Translations under genes and position numbers: made by a program
Part shown: piece by piece, positions 31,397 through 39,072 of the stretch
How positions within the stretch are numbered: the first letter of the stretch is position 1
How the letters are laid out: each line of letters starts with the position of its first letter
DNA from: CAZAFM01 sp964484395
GTDB lineage: Bacteria > Campylobacterota > Campylobacteria > Campylobacterales > CAZAFM01
Direction of reading: 5' to 3'
Length of the DNA: 39,539 nt
Assembly (NCBI GenBank): GCA_964484395.1
Contig: CAZAFM010000008.1
Coordinates: forward strand, 1 to 39,539
Notes under the pieces: model-generated
The model's input: only the letters and a program-made list of their open reading frames with translations
Told to the model about the DNA's origin: nothing
The model's database searches: none

Positions 31397-32014
31397 TTGT
31401 TTACAGGACTAATAAGGGAGTTTGGGGAGGTTATATCATTTGAAGGTGAAAAACTATCTATCTCTTCAACTTTAGAGCCAAACATAGGAGATAGTATAGC
31501 CATTAATGGTGCCTGCTTGACAGTTATACAGACAAGTAAAGAAGCTTTTGCAGTAGAGCTTTCAAAAGAGACTCAAAAAGTAGTGGCAACAGAAAACTAC
31601 ACAAAAAAGGTACATCTAGAACCAGCCATGAGGCTAAATGATAGAGTGGAAGGGCACTTAGTTCAAGGACACATAGATAGTATAGGAGTGATAGACTCTA
31701 TAGTCAAAAACAGCAACTCTTATGATGTCTATATCAAACTTCAAGATGAAGCTTTTTTGCTTGCAGTGCCAAAAGGAAGTATAGCAGTAGATGGGGTTAG
31801 CCTTACAATAAACAGTATAAACAAAAGCTCAAAAACCATAAGACTTACCATCATCCCACACACATTTAAAAACACTCTTTTTGCCACATACAAAAAAGGT
31901 ATAAGGGTAAATATAGAAAGTGATATGATGGTTAGGACTATTTTTCATCTAAAACAGAGTGCAGAAGATGGTAAAAATTGGGAATTTTTTGATAGAATGC
32001 ACGCTTTATATTAG
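31397..32014 (+). CDS. ribE: riboflavin synthase alpha chain
   Basis: The product begins MFTGLIREFGEV, the invariant family N-terminus, so the start must be the TTG at 31397 (site AAAGG seven bases upstream). Two homologous lumazine-binding barrels are present: GDSIAINGACLTVI and the VEGHLVQGHIDSIG region in the first, PKGSIAVDGVSLTIN and RLTIIPHTFKNT in the second. The enzyme dismutates two lumazine molecules to make riboflavin in the cytoplasm. Length 205 is normal. The next gene starts 9 bases later. Confidence 0.94.
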   Translation: MFTGLIREFGEVISFEGEKLSISSTLEPNIGDSIAINGACLTVIQTSKEAFAVELSKETQKVVATENYTKKVHLEPAMRLNDRVEGHLVQGHIDSIGVIDSIVKNSNSYDVYIKLQDEAFLLAVPKGSIAVDGVSLTINSINKSSKTIRLTIIPHTFKNTLFATYKKGIRVNIESDMMVRTIFHLKQSAEDGKNWEFFDRMHALY

Positions 32015-32023
32015 GATAAAAGT

Positions 32024-32299
32024 ATGGATCATCAAAAAAAAGCAGCAGCACTTAGATATAATCAAACAATAGATAGAGCACCAAAAGTACTTGCAAGTGG
32101 GCAAGGTAAGATAGCTCTTAGGATACTAGAAAAAGCAAAAGAGTTTGAAGTACCTATATTTCAAAACGAGACTCTTGCAAACTCACTCATGGGAGTAGAG
32201 ATAGGTGAAGAGATTTCACCTGAGCTATACAAAGCCGTAGTTGAGGTCTTTATCTGGCTAAACAAAACACAACAAAAAGCCCAAATGAGTCAAGAGTAG
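32024..32299 (+). CDS. stand-alone FlhB C-terminal domain protein (FlhX-like)
   Basis: The 91-residue protein aligns by eye with the cytoplasmic C-terminal domain of FlhB, the export-switch component of the flagellar type III system: KKAAALRYNQTIDRAPKVLASGQGKIALRI, then VPIFQNETLANSLMGVEIGEEISPELYKAVVEVFIWL. The NPTH self-cleavage site is missing; the protein begins about where the cleaved FlhB fragment would, as in H. pylori FlhX. It could substitute for the cleaved FlhB fragment in export. It lies between ribE and a 66-residue gene, not next to other flagellar genes. Confidence 0.82.
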   Translation: MDHQKKAAALRYNQTIDRAPKVLASGQGKIALRILEKAKEFEVPIFQNETLANSLMGVEIGEEISPELYKAVVEVFIWLNKTQQKAQMSQE

Positions 32300-32311
32300 G
32301 GAGGTTTATTA

Positions 32312-32512
32312 GTGAAAGGTGTTAGTATAAGTGAGTTTAGGAAGCACTCAAAAAAGTATCAAATAGATATATTAAGTATAGAAAAGAGGCTAGATAGTAT
32401 TGAAGAGGAGAGAGGGGTTGAAAAAGTAAGCCTTAATCAAACCCTACTTGATAAAGAGACAAAAAAGGTTCTAGAGCACATAAAAGTTATAAAAAATAGT
32501 ATTAAGGATTGA
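32312..32512 (+). CDS. 66-residue charged helical protein, unknown
   Basis: GTG start at 32312 after a strong AGGGAGG site, 12 bases after the FlhX-like gene and 1 base before plsY, so it belongs to the operon. The sequence is mostly charged helix (IEKRLDSIEEERGVEKVS, then LDKETKKVLEHIKVIKNSI) without membrane segment. Following an FlhB-like gene it could be a small flagellar factor, but no family is recognised. Confidence 0.55.
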   Translation: MKGVSISEFRKHSKKYQIDILSIEKRLDSIEEERGVEKVSLNQTLLDKETKKVLEHIKVIKNSIKD

Positions 32513-32513
32513 G

Positions 32514-33137
32514 ATGGAATTTTTAGCAAACCCCAATGGACAAGCCTACTTAATAGCATATCTAATAGGTTCCATACCTTTTGGGTGGATAGCGATTAAG
32601 GTTCTAGCAAAGGAGGACTTGCGCAAGATAGGAAGTGGTGGAACTGGTGCTACAAATGTATATAGAGCACTCCAAGCAAAAGGTTTTGAAAAAGCTAAGC
32701 TAGTTGCTGGAGGAACTATTATCTTAGATGCACTAAAAGGTTTTCTTCCTATACTACTTGCCATGTTACTTGGCTTCCCTGAGCCTGTACTTTGGGCGAT
32801 GGCTTTTTTGGTAGTAGTAGGTCACTGCTATAGTGTCTACTTACTTTTTGAGGGTGGAAAAGGAGTGGCTACAGCTTTTGGAGCTACCCTCATACTACTT
32901 CCCATAGAGGCTCTCTTAGGACTGATAATCTGGTTTTTGGTGGCTAAATACACCAAAATCTCATCCCTATCCTCACTTCTAGGGCTACTAGGAGCACTTG
33001 GAGCATCTTATATACTTCATCCAAATCTTGAGGCTACACATACACCATTTGTACTTATGGCTTTTATAGTTGTATATAAGCATATACCTAACATTATTAG
33101 GCTCTTTAGCGGAAAGGAGAAGGCTCTTGTTGTCTAA
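32514..33137 (+). CDS. plsY: acyl-phosphate:glycerol-3-phosphate acyltransferase
   Basis: PlsY makes lysophosphatidic acid from acyl-phosphate at the inner membrane, the first step of phospholipid synthesis. The family motifs are IGSIPFGWIAIKVL, IGSGGTGATNVYRAL (residues ~41-55, phosphate binding) and VVGHCYSVYLLFEGGKGVATAFG. There are about five membrane helices in 207 residues. It precedes folB by one base and follows the 66-residue gene, in an operon starting at ribE. Confidence 0.94.
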   Translation: MEFLANPNGQAYLIAYLIGSIPFGWIAIKVLAKEDLRKIGSGGTGATNVYRALQAKGFEKAKLVAGGTIILDALKGFLPILLAMLLGFPEPVLWAMAFLVVVGHCYSVYLLFEGGKGVATAFGATLILLPIEALLGLIIWFLVAKYTKISSLSSLLGLLGALGASYILHPNLEATHTPFVLMAFIVVYKHIPNIIRLFSGKEKALVV

Positions 33138-33138
33138 A

Positions 33139-33453
33139 ATGGAGATGGAAATAAAAGAATTGCGCTTTCAAGCAATAGTTGGAATCCACAAAAAAGAGCG
33201 TGAAGAGGAGCAAGAGATTGTTGTTGATGCACTGTTTTTGTATAACTATGATAATGAGATATATGTTGACTACGAAAAAGTGAAAGATGTCATAAAAAAT
33301 TTTGTAATCAAAAAGAAATTTTACCTTCTAGAAGAGGCTGTTTTAGGGATAAAAGATGAGCTTAAAAAAAGGTTTCCCCTACTTCAACCTCTAAAAATAG
33401 GGATTACTAAAGTAGATATATTAGAAGATTGCAAAGTTAAAATTTCTGGATAA
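33139..33453 (+). CDS. folB: dihydroneopterin aldolase
   Basis: FolB cleaves dihydroneopterin in folate synthesis. The start region MEMEIKELRFQAIVGIHKKERE matches the family (xLxFxAxxGxxxxERxxxQ), and VDALFLYNY, DYEKVKDVI and LLEEAVLGIKDELKKRFPLLQPLKIGITK follow the fold. At about 104 residues it is short for the family and lacks the usual C-terminal arm. The frame extends upstream into plsY, but ATG 33139, right after the plsY stop, is chosen; its ribosome-binding site AAGGAGAAGG is distant, so TTG 33130 is possible. Confidence 0.75.
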   Translation: MEMEIKELRFQAIVGIHKKEREEEQEIVVDALFLYNYDNEIYVDYEKVKDVIKNFVIKKKFYLLEEAVLGIKDELKKRFPLLQPLKIGITKVDILEDCKVKISG

Positions 33454-33492
33454 ATTTTTTTAAGAAAACTTTTATTTTGCCTCTTTATGTGA

Positions 33493-33498
33493 TATAAT
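33493..33498 (+). promoter_or_regulatory. -10 element before the two-component genes
   Basis: TATAAT within TATGTGATATAATCC, 33 bases before the response-regulator ATG and after T-rich stretches spaced about a helical turn apart, the usual campylobacterial sigma70 promoter form. The response regulator also has a good AAAAGGAA site. Confidence 0.55.
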
Positions 33499-33530
33499 CC
33501 TACGAAACTTTTCGATAAAAAGGAATTTAT

Positions 33531-34202
33531 ATGAGAATACTCATTATTGAAGACGAAATGACTCTTAACAAAACACTTGCTGAGGGGCTAAATGAGTTTA
33601 GTTACCAAGCAGATGTTGCTGAAAGCCTCAAAGATGGGGAGTATTTTATAAGTATCAGAAACTACGACTTGATACTTCTTGACTGGATGCTTCCAGATGG
33701 TAGTGGGCTTGATATTATACCTCAAGTCAAAAACAACTCACCTAGAACAGCTATAGTTATTCTTTCAGCTAGAGATGATAAAGAGAGTGAAATAGAAGCT
33801 CTAAGGGCTGGAGCTGATGACTATATCAGAAAGCCATTTGACTTTGATGTGTTGGTCGCTAGGATAGAGGCTAGGCTTAGGTTTGGTGGAACAAACATCA
33901 TTGAAATAAATGATCTTGTAATAAACCCAGATGAAGAGAAGATAATCTATATGGGTAATGAGATAGAGCTAAAAGGAAAACCTTTTGAGGTTCTAACTCA
34001 TCTAGCGCGTCATAGAGATCAGATAGTATCAAAAGAGCAACTTCTAGATGCTATATGGGAAGAGCCAGAGCTTGTAACACCAAATGTCATAGAGGTAGCA
34101 ATAAACCAAATTAGACAAAAAATGGACAAACCTCTAAACATAGCCACAATAGAGACTGTTAGACGAAGAGGCTATAGATTTTGCTATCCAAAAGGAGTAT
34201 AA
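33531..34202 (+). CDS. OmpR-family response regulator
   Basis: The receiver domain has acidic residues E7-D8, phosphoacceptor D51 (YDLILLDWMLPDGSG) and the KPFDF region near residue 102. The C-terminal winged helix (about 125-220, LKGKPFEVLTHLARHRDQIVSKEQLLDAIW, then NVIEVAINQIRQKM and RRRGYRFCYP) binds DNA. It resembles the HP0166/ArsR-type regulators of the group, but the stimulus is not visible. The kinase gene overlaps it by 22 bases. Confidence 0.92.
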   Translation: MRILIIEDEMTLNKTLAEGLNEFSYQADVAESLKDGEYFISIRNYDLILLDWMLPDGSGLDIIPQVKNNSPRTAIVILSARDDKESEIEALRAGADDYIRKPFDFDVLVARIEARLRFGGTNIIEINDLVINPDEEKIIYMGNEIELKGKPFEVLTHLARHRDQIVSKEQLLDAIWEEPELVTPNVIEVAINQIRQKMDKPLNIATIETVRRRGYRFCYPKGV

Positions 34203-35515
34203 GGGGTCAATTTGCGAAGCAAATCATATTTGCTTCTCTTGCCCTTATTGCTCTTTTCTCTTTTATACTCTATGGCTTTATCAAGAGCTATATATTTGAT
34301 GAGCTAAAAACAGATCTCCAAAAAGAGGCTGAGTCCATAGCTAGCTCTAATACTGTATATCCTATAGGTACCTCCATACGAGCATACTCATTAGGCTCTC
34401 TTACTTCAGGTAATACACTTATAGAGATACTTCCTATAAACAAAGAGACTCCAGAGATAGAGTATAGAATGATAGATGATGGGCGCTCCACATTCTATCA
34501 AGTGCGTTTTCCATATAAGATAGCAGAAAGCTCATATATTATCATCACTAAAGATATATCAGCCATAACAAAACTTTTAAACAACATATTAACAAGTATT
34601 TTAATCACAAATTTTGCAGCTTTTATCATCATACAGCTATATGCCCACACTCTCTCAAACATTCTAATCCTACCTATATCAGCCATATCAAAAAAGCTCT
34701 CAAAGATGAATGAATCCAATTTTGGTAGAATAGATGTAAGTAAGATACCAAAGGAGTTTGAACCTCTTGGAAACTCACTAAACAGTCTTTTTGATAAGTT
34801 ATCTAACTATCTTAGATACCAAAAAGAGCTCTTTATAGGGATAGCGCATGAGCTAAAAACCCCATTAGCGGTTATGAAGTTAAAAAATGAAGTAGCACTT
34901 ATCAAAGACAGAGACATAGAGAAGTATAAAGAGACTTTGAAGCTAAATATTGAGACGATAAACCAACTAAACTCAATGATATCTCAGATACTTGAGATTG
35001 GTCGCCAAGAGGGTGCGCAGTTTGAGCCTCTAAAAGAGATAGATTTGATGAGTTTTTTGCAAGAGAGGGTTGAGGACTTCAAGCTCCTAGCTAGAGATGA
35101 ACACAAGCTCTTAGAAGCAAACCTAGAGCCAGAGAGGCTAATGGTATTAACTCAACCTACGCTTTTTAACCACATAGTACAAAACTTCTTGCAAAACGCT
35201 ATAAAGTTTACCAAGAAAGGCGGCAAAGTAGTAGCCAATAGCCACTGTAAAGACTCTGTTTTTGTTTTTGAGGTTATAGATGAAGGATGTGGCATAGATG
35301 GAGATATTGATGTATATGCTCCTTTTAAAAAAGTAGGAGACAAAAGTGGAGCAGGCTTAGGACTCTTCTTAGCAAAAAATGCAGCTGACACACTAGGAAT
35401 AGACATTGAGCTTAAAAACAGAGATGATGGAGTTGTGGGTGCAGTAGCAAGTATTAGGGTTGAGCTCTTAAAGCAGAAGGGCAAAAAGCCCTTTGAGATA
35501 AAAAAAAGGAGTTAG
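34181..35515 (+). CDS. membrane sensor histidine kinase
   Basis: 444 residues: membrane helix about 16-34, a periplasmic sensor loop of about 95 residues, a second helix (about 131-150, SILITNFAAFIIIQLYA), HAMP-like linker, HisKA with H223 (FIGIAHELKTPLAVMKLKNE), and HATPase with N box (VQNFLQNAIKFTKKGG), G1 (DEGCGIDGD) and G2 (GAGLGLFLAKN). It pairs with the overlapping response regulator. The start at TTG 34181 lies inside the regulator gene and lacks a good ribosome-binding site; no in-frame ATG exists nearby, although a GGAG at 34194 suggests initiation slightly further downstream at a non-standard codon. The signal is unknown. Confidence 0.9.
   Translation: MLSKRSIRGQFAKQIIFASLALIALFSFILYGFIKSYIFDELKTDLQKEAESIASSNTVYPIGTSIRAYSLGSLTSGNTLIEILPINKETPEIEYRMIDDGRSTFYQVRFPYKIAESSYIIITKDISAITKLLNNILTSILITNFAAFIIIQLYAHTLSNILILPISAISKKLSKMNESNFGRIDVSKIPKEFEPLGNSLNSLFDKLSNYLRYQKELFIGIAHELKTPLAVMKLKNEVALIKDRDIEKYKETLKLNIETINQLNSMISQILEIGRQEGAQFEPLKEIDLMSFLQERVEDFKLLARDEHKLLEANLEPERLMVLTQPTLFNHIVQNFLQNAIKFTKKGGKVVANSHCKDSVFVFEVIDEGCGIDGDIDVYAPFKKVGDKSGAGLGLFLAKNAADTLGIDIELKNRDDGVVGAVASIRVELLKQKGKKPFEIKKRS
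35477..35493. terminator. weak hairpin between convergent kinase and cysK
   Basis: AAGGGC, loop AAAAA, GCCCTT inside the last kinase codons, close to the end of convergent cysK. T runs after the stem are poor on both strands, so its terminator role is uncertain. Confidence 0.3.
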
Positions 35516-36447
35516 CTACCCTCCTCATGTACAAAAATATTTGTACTTAAATATCTCTCGCCTATATCACATAGCATGGTTAGGATGGTTTTGTTTCTGT
35601 TTTCTGACATTTTAGCTAAAGTCATAGCACCAAAAAGATTTGCGCCTGAGCTAGCACCCACCAGAAGTCCCTCCGTTAGAGCTATTTTTCTTGACTGCTC
35701 AAGGGCATCTTTTCCACTAACTCTTATAATATCATCACATATATCTAGGTTTAAGGTTTTTGGTACAAATCCAGCACCTATACCCTGTATTTTGTGAGGA
35801 GCAGGCTTTCCTCCACTTAACACTGGTGATTCATCTGGCTCTATAGCATAGACTTTTGTATTTGGATTTAGCTCTTTTAGCACCTCCCCTACTCCACTAA
35901 TAGTTCCGCCAGTACCCACTCCTGCGATAAAAATATCTACCTTATCGCCAAGTACATCTACTATCTCTTTTGCTGTCGTATCTTTGTGGGCTTGTGGGTT
36001 TGTAGGGTTTTCGAATTGCTGAAGGATGTGTGCATCTTTTATCTCCTCCTTTAGCTCATAGGCTCTTTTTAAAGCTCCGCTCATACCAAGCTCTGCGGGT
36101 GTGAGCTCCAATCTAGCTCCATAAGCTTTTAGAAGTTTGCGTCTCTCAATACTCATAGACTCTGGCATTGTCAACACAAGCTCAATACCTAATGAAGAAC
36201 ATACACTTGCAAGTGCTATACCTGTATTTCCGCTAGTTGGCTCTACAATAGTAGTTCGCTTTGTAATATCTCCACTTGCTAGAGCGTTTTTTACCATATA
36301 GTAGGCTATTCTGTCCTTCACAGAACCAGTTGGGTTCAAAAACTCGCACTTTCCAAGAACATTTGCTCCACAATACTCTGAAATAGAGTTTATCTTAATA
36401 ATAGGAGTATTACCTATAAGCTCCCTTACATTTGAGGCTAGTTTCAT
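35512..36447 (-). CDS. cysK: cysteine synthase A (O-acetylserine sulfhydrylase)
   Basis: This PLP enzyme makes cysteine from O-acetylserine and sulfide. PLP lysine is near residue 44-45 (NPTGSVKDR), the substrate loop is EPTSGNTGIAL, and the phosphate cradle is GVGTGGTISGVG. The C-terminal part KIQGIGAGFVPKTLNLDICDD is typical of CysK. The start ATG 36447 has AAAGG seven bases upstream; a TTG one codon earlier is less likely. It is convergent with the kinase gene (4-base overlap) and divergent from the small membrane protein. Confidence 0.92.
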   Translation of the reverse strand: MKLASNVRELIGNTPIIKINSISEYCGANVLGKCEFLNPTGSVKDRIAYYMVKNALASGDITKRTTIVEPTSGNTGIALASVCSSLGIELVLTMPESMSIERRKLLKAYGARLELTPAELGMSGALKRAYELKEEIKDAHILQQFENPTNPQAHKDTTAKEIVDVLGDKVDIFIAGVGTGGTISGVGEVLKELNPNTKVYAIEPDESPVLSGGKPAPHKIQGIGAGFVPKTLNLDICDDIIRVSGKDALEQSRKIALTEGLLVGASSGANLFGAMTLAKMSENRNKTILTMLCDIGERYLSTNIFVHEEGS

Positions 36448-36523
36448 CAATCTACCTTTTTTGAACTCATTTTAAGCTCATTTTATATATGCTTAGTTCT
36501 ATTCTACTTAAGGCAGACAAAAA

Positions 36524-36727
36524 ATGAATTTAAAAAACTGGTTTGTCCCAGTAATTAGCTTTTTTATTTTTCTATACTTTATGGTTTTTGTCGGTTTTTA
36601 TACCGCGAAGATTACTAGTGCCAATGTCAATCTCTACGATAGTGGTGAAAATATCAAAATACCAAAAACAGAGACTGAAAAAATGCTAAATGAAATTTCG
36701 AAATCTGTAGGTAAGCGGAGGGAGTGA
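36524..36727 (+). CDS. small single-pass membrane protein, unknown
   Basis: 67 residues with one membrane helix (about 8-28, VPVISFFIFLYFMVFVGFYTA) and a polar tail (KIPKTETEKMLNEISKSVGK). Ribosome-binding site AAGGCAG precedes ATG 36524. It stands between cysK and flgM; 83 bases with a sigma28-like promoter separate it from flgM. No family recognised. Confidence 0.5.
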   Translation: MNLKNWFVPVISFFIFLYFMVFVGFYTAKITSANVNLYDSGENIKIPKTETEKMLNEISKSVGKRRE

Positions 36728-36750
36728 CACACTAATAATAAACATTAGGC

Positions 36751-36777
36751 TTTAAAATATCACAAATACGCCGATAA
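36751..36777 (+). promoter_or_regulatory. sigma28 (FliA) promoter upstream of flgM
   Basis: The -10 is a perfect GCCGATAA (36770-36777), and TTTAAA at 36751-36756 serves as -35, with 13 bases between, a little short compared with the enterobacterial consensus. It lies 34 bases before the flgM ATG. FlgM under FliA control is a known feedback arrangement. Confidence 0.65.
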
Positions 36778-36810
36778 CACATCAGTGCAAGTAAATTTAA
36801 GGGGTATGAG

Positions 36811-37020
36811 ATGATACATGGAGTTGATACAGCGTCTCAAAGAGTTTTCTTACAACAACCCTCCAAAGCTTCTGATGAGCAAAAAAGCGCTTCCGCAAAA
36901 GAGAGTGCTGTTGTTGATAGAAGCTCATCACTAGCTGAGGTTGTAAAAAACGGAGACTATAAACTTGATACGGAGGCAACAGCTAGGAGTTTGGCACTCT
37001 ATTTGCTTAACAAGGAGTAA
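36811..37020 (+). CDS. flgM: anti-sigma28 factor FlgM
   Basis: The 69-residue protein has an unstructured Ser/Ala-rich N-terminal half and a C-terminal FliA-binding helix region (SLAEVVKNGDYKLDTEATARSLALYLL), the FlgM pattern. It holds FliA inactive until the hook is complete. Ribosome-binding site AAGGGG is six bases before ATG 36811. It leads flgM - flgN-like - flgK, separated by 20 and 10 bases. Confidence 0.87.
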   Translation: MIHGVDTASQRVFLQQPSKASDEQKSASAKESAVVDRSSSLAEVVKNGDYKLDTEATARSLALYLLNKE

Positions 37021-37040
37021 GACCTTGTTAGGAGAAAGAG

Positions 37041-37466
37041 ATGCTAAAAGATTTTATACTAGGTGCTTTAGAAGATATAAGAACTCTTATAGAAGTCACC
37101 TCAAGAGATATTGATGATATCAAAAACGCAAGACACGAAGAACTCTTCAAAAGAAACAAGCTCAAAGAGGAGCTAGTAGGCTCCTTTGAGAACAAAAAGC
37201 TTCTAATAGACAATGAGATTACTAAACTAACTAGAAAAAACCCAAATAAGCAGGTAGATGAAATACTAGAAGGTGAGATAAAAGACCTTCTAAGTGAGCT
37301 TCAATCCTCTCTTCTTGAGCTAAAAACTATCAATAAAAACTATGCAAGAATGGTACTTGGCGTATCTGAGTTTTACAACTCACTGCTTGACAAACTTCTT
37401 CCAAAAGAGAGTTCAGGATATAAAGGTGTAAGCCCAAAAGCTTCATTTATCAAGCTAGAGGTCTAA
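37041..37466 (+). CDS. flgN: FlgN-like chaperone for hook-associated proteins
   Basis: The 141-residue, mostly helical protein has long charged helices (IEVTSRDIDDIKNARHEE; DLLSELQSSLLELKTINKN) and is in the flgM-flgN-flgK position, where FlgN, the export chaperone for FlgK and FlgL, is expected. Sequence conservation in this family is low, so context carries much of the call. Ribosome-binding site AGGAGAAAGAG precedes the ATG at 37041. Confidence 0.72.
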   Translation: MLKDFILGALEDIRTLIEVTSRDIDDIKNARHEELFKRNKLKEELVGSFENKKLLIDNEITKLTRKNPNKQVDEILEGEIKDLLSELQSSLLELKTINKNYARMVLGVSEFYNSLLDKLLPKESSGYKGVSPKASFIKLEV

Positions 37467-37476
37467 GGAGTCTATC

Positions 37477-39072
37477 ATGGGCGGAATACTTACATCACTA
37501 AACAACTCCTATACAGGACTTAAGGCTCACCAAGTTTTAGCAGATGTTACTGGAAACAACATCTCAAATGCTAATAATGAGTACTATACTAGACAAAGAG
37601 TTGATCTAGGTTCTAGAACACCTCTTAAGATGCCAAACTATGTAGTAGGTCAAGGCACTCAAATACAGAGTATTGAGAGGGTTTTTGATAACTTTGTTTT
37701 TAATAGGCTAAAAACAGCATCAAATGAAAAAGAGTTTAGCCAGTACCAAGACAGAATGTTAAGAGAGGCATCAAAATACTTTCCAGAGATAGATAATGTC
37801 GGTATATATAATGATATTAAAAACTTTTTTGATAGCTGGAAAAACCTTTCAACCTCAGCTGATGACCCTGCACAAAAAGAGATTTTAGGTAGATACACAG
37901 AGACACTATCTCAAAGTGTAAGAGATCTAAAATCAAGACTACAAGACTTACAAAAATCAATATACGATGATATCAAAATCTCAGTAAACGATATAAACAG
38001 AATGGGTAAAGAGATAGCTCAGATAAACAAACAAATCAAGCTCTATGAAGAAGAAGATAGAAGTATGCCCGCTAATGCTTTAAGAGACAAAAGAGATGAG
38101 CTTGAGATGAAGATAAACGACCTTATTGGAGCTGATGTTTTCAAGAAGAATATACAAAAACACTCAGAGATAAGTACCGATACGGCTGATTTTGATGAGA
38201 ACTTTACTATGATGGTGGGTGGGGCTACGATAGTTGATGGTATTAACTTCCACCCTCTTAAGTTAGTGGATGATGAGAGTGCTGATGGCTTTTATGATAT
38301 CTACTATGAAAGACAAGATGGAACACTTGAAAACATAATGAGCAGAATAGACAAAGGTAGAGTTGGCTCTGCTATAGACCTTGTTAGAGGAAGGACTGAA
38401 GGAGAGGAGAGCTGTGATAAGTATGGCAAAATCCAAGGCTATATAGATGACCTAGATACTTTTGCAGGTGGTTTTATAGAGAGTATAAACAACATCTACG
38501 CCTTTAGTGCACAAAAGCAGATGGTTAGTGATGGTCTAGAAGATATAAATCGTGATGACTTTCTTATAGGTTCAAACTACGGGATAAATGAAGGAACTTT
38601 TAATATAAATATGTACAACAGTGCAGGAGATACACTAGCTACTAGAGAAATCACCATAGATCGCACCACAACACTTCAGGGACTTCTAGACCAAATAAAC
38701 GCAAATGTGGATGATAATGAAAATATGAATGGATTAGATGATTTTGATGATAAGTTTACAGCAACATTTAATGATAACTCAGGAATATTCCAAATACTAC
38801 CAAACAGTCTTGGAGAGGGTCTATACTTCAACATAGAAGACAACAAGACTAACTTCGCAGGAGCTATTGGTCTAAGTCGCTTCATGGATGGTGATGATGC
38901 AAGTACTATGGATTTAGCAGAGAGATTCAAAGATAAACCAACACAGATAAACGGATACTCAGCTCCTTCGGAGGGAAATACAGTGGTTGGGCACAACTCC
39001 GGCGTCACTGCGACGGAACTCCGCGGTCCTCCGCCGAAGTCCTGTGGCCCCGGGAGACATCCCGTTGTATAG
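37477..39072 (+). CDS. flgK: hook-associated protein FlgK, interrupted after residue 504 by foreign sequence
   Basis: FlgK joins hook to filament. The N-terminus is typical (GGILTSLNNSYTGLKAHQVL, then NNISNANNEYYTRQRVDL), with a coiled-coil middle and KDKPTQINGYSAPSEGNTVV near residues 488-504. Here the family normally continues with a conserved ANAMVQLQY-type stretch and a C-terminal coiled coil. Instead, from base 38989 the frame reads GHNSGVTATELRGPPPKSC, from GC-rich DNA, and stops at 39072 by chance. The conserved C-terminus is absent. Genuine coding ends at about 38988; the remainder is not flgK. Confidence 0.88.
   Translation: MGGILTSLNNSYTGLKAHQVLADVTGNNISNANNEYYTRQRVDLGSRTPLKMPNYVVGQGTQIQSIERVFDNFVFNRLKTASNEKEFSQYQDRMLREASKYFPEIDNVGIYNDIKNFFDSWKNLSTSADDPAQKEILGRYTETLSQSVRDLKSRLQDLQKSIYDDIKISVNDINRMGKEIAQINKQIKLYEEEDRSMPANALRDKRDELEMKINDLIGADVFKKNIQKHSEISTDTADFDENFTMMVGGATIVDGINFHPLKLVDDESADGFYDIYYERQDGTLENIMSRIDKGRVGSAIDLVRGRTEGEESCDKYGKIQGYIDDLDTFAGGFIESINNIYAFSAQKQMVSDGLEDINRDDFLIGSNYGINEGTFNINMYNSAGDTLATREITIDRTTTLQGLLDQINANVDDNENMNGLDDFDDKFTATFNDNSGIFQILPNSLGEGLYFNIEDNKTNFAGAIGLSRFMDGDDASTMDLAERFKDKPTQINGYSAPSEGNTVVGHNSGVTATELRGPPPKSCGPGRHPVV

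Noticed and set aside
33503..33516. Inverted repeat CGAAACTTTTCG upstream of the response regulator as operator
   Set aside because: Very short, two-base loop, lies in the leader after the -10; could be chance and has no second half-site nearby.
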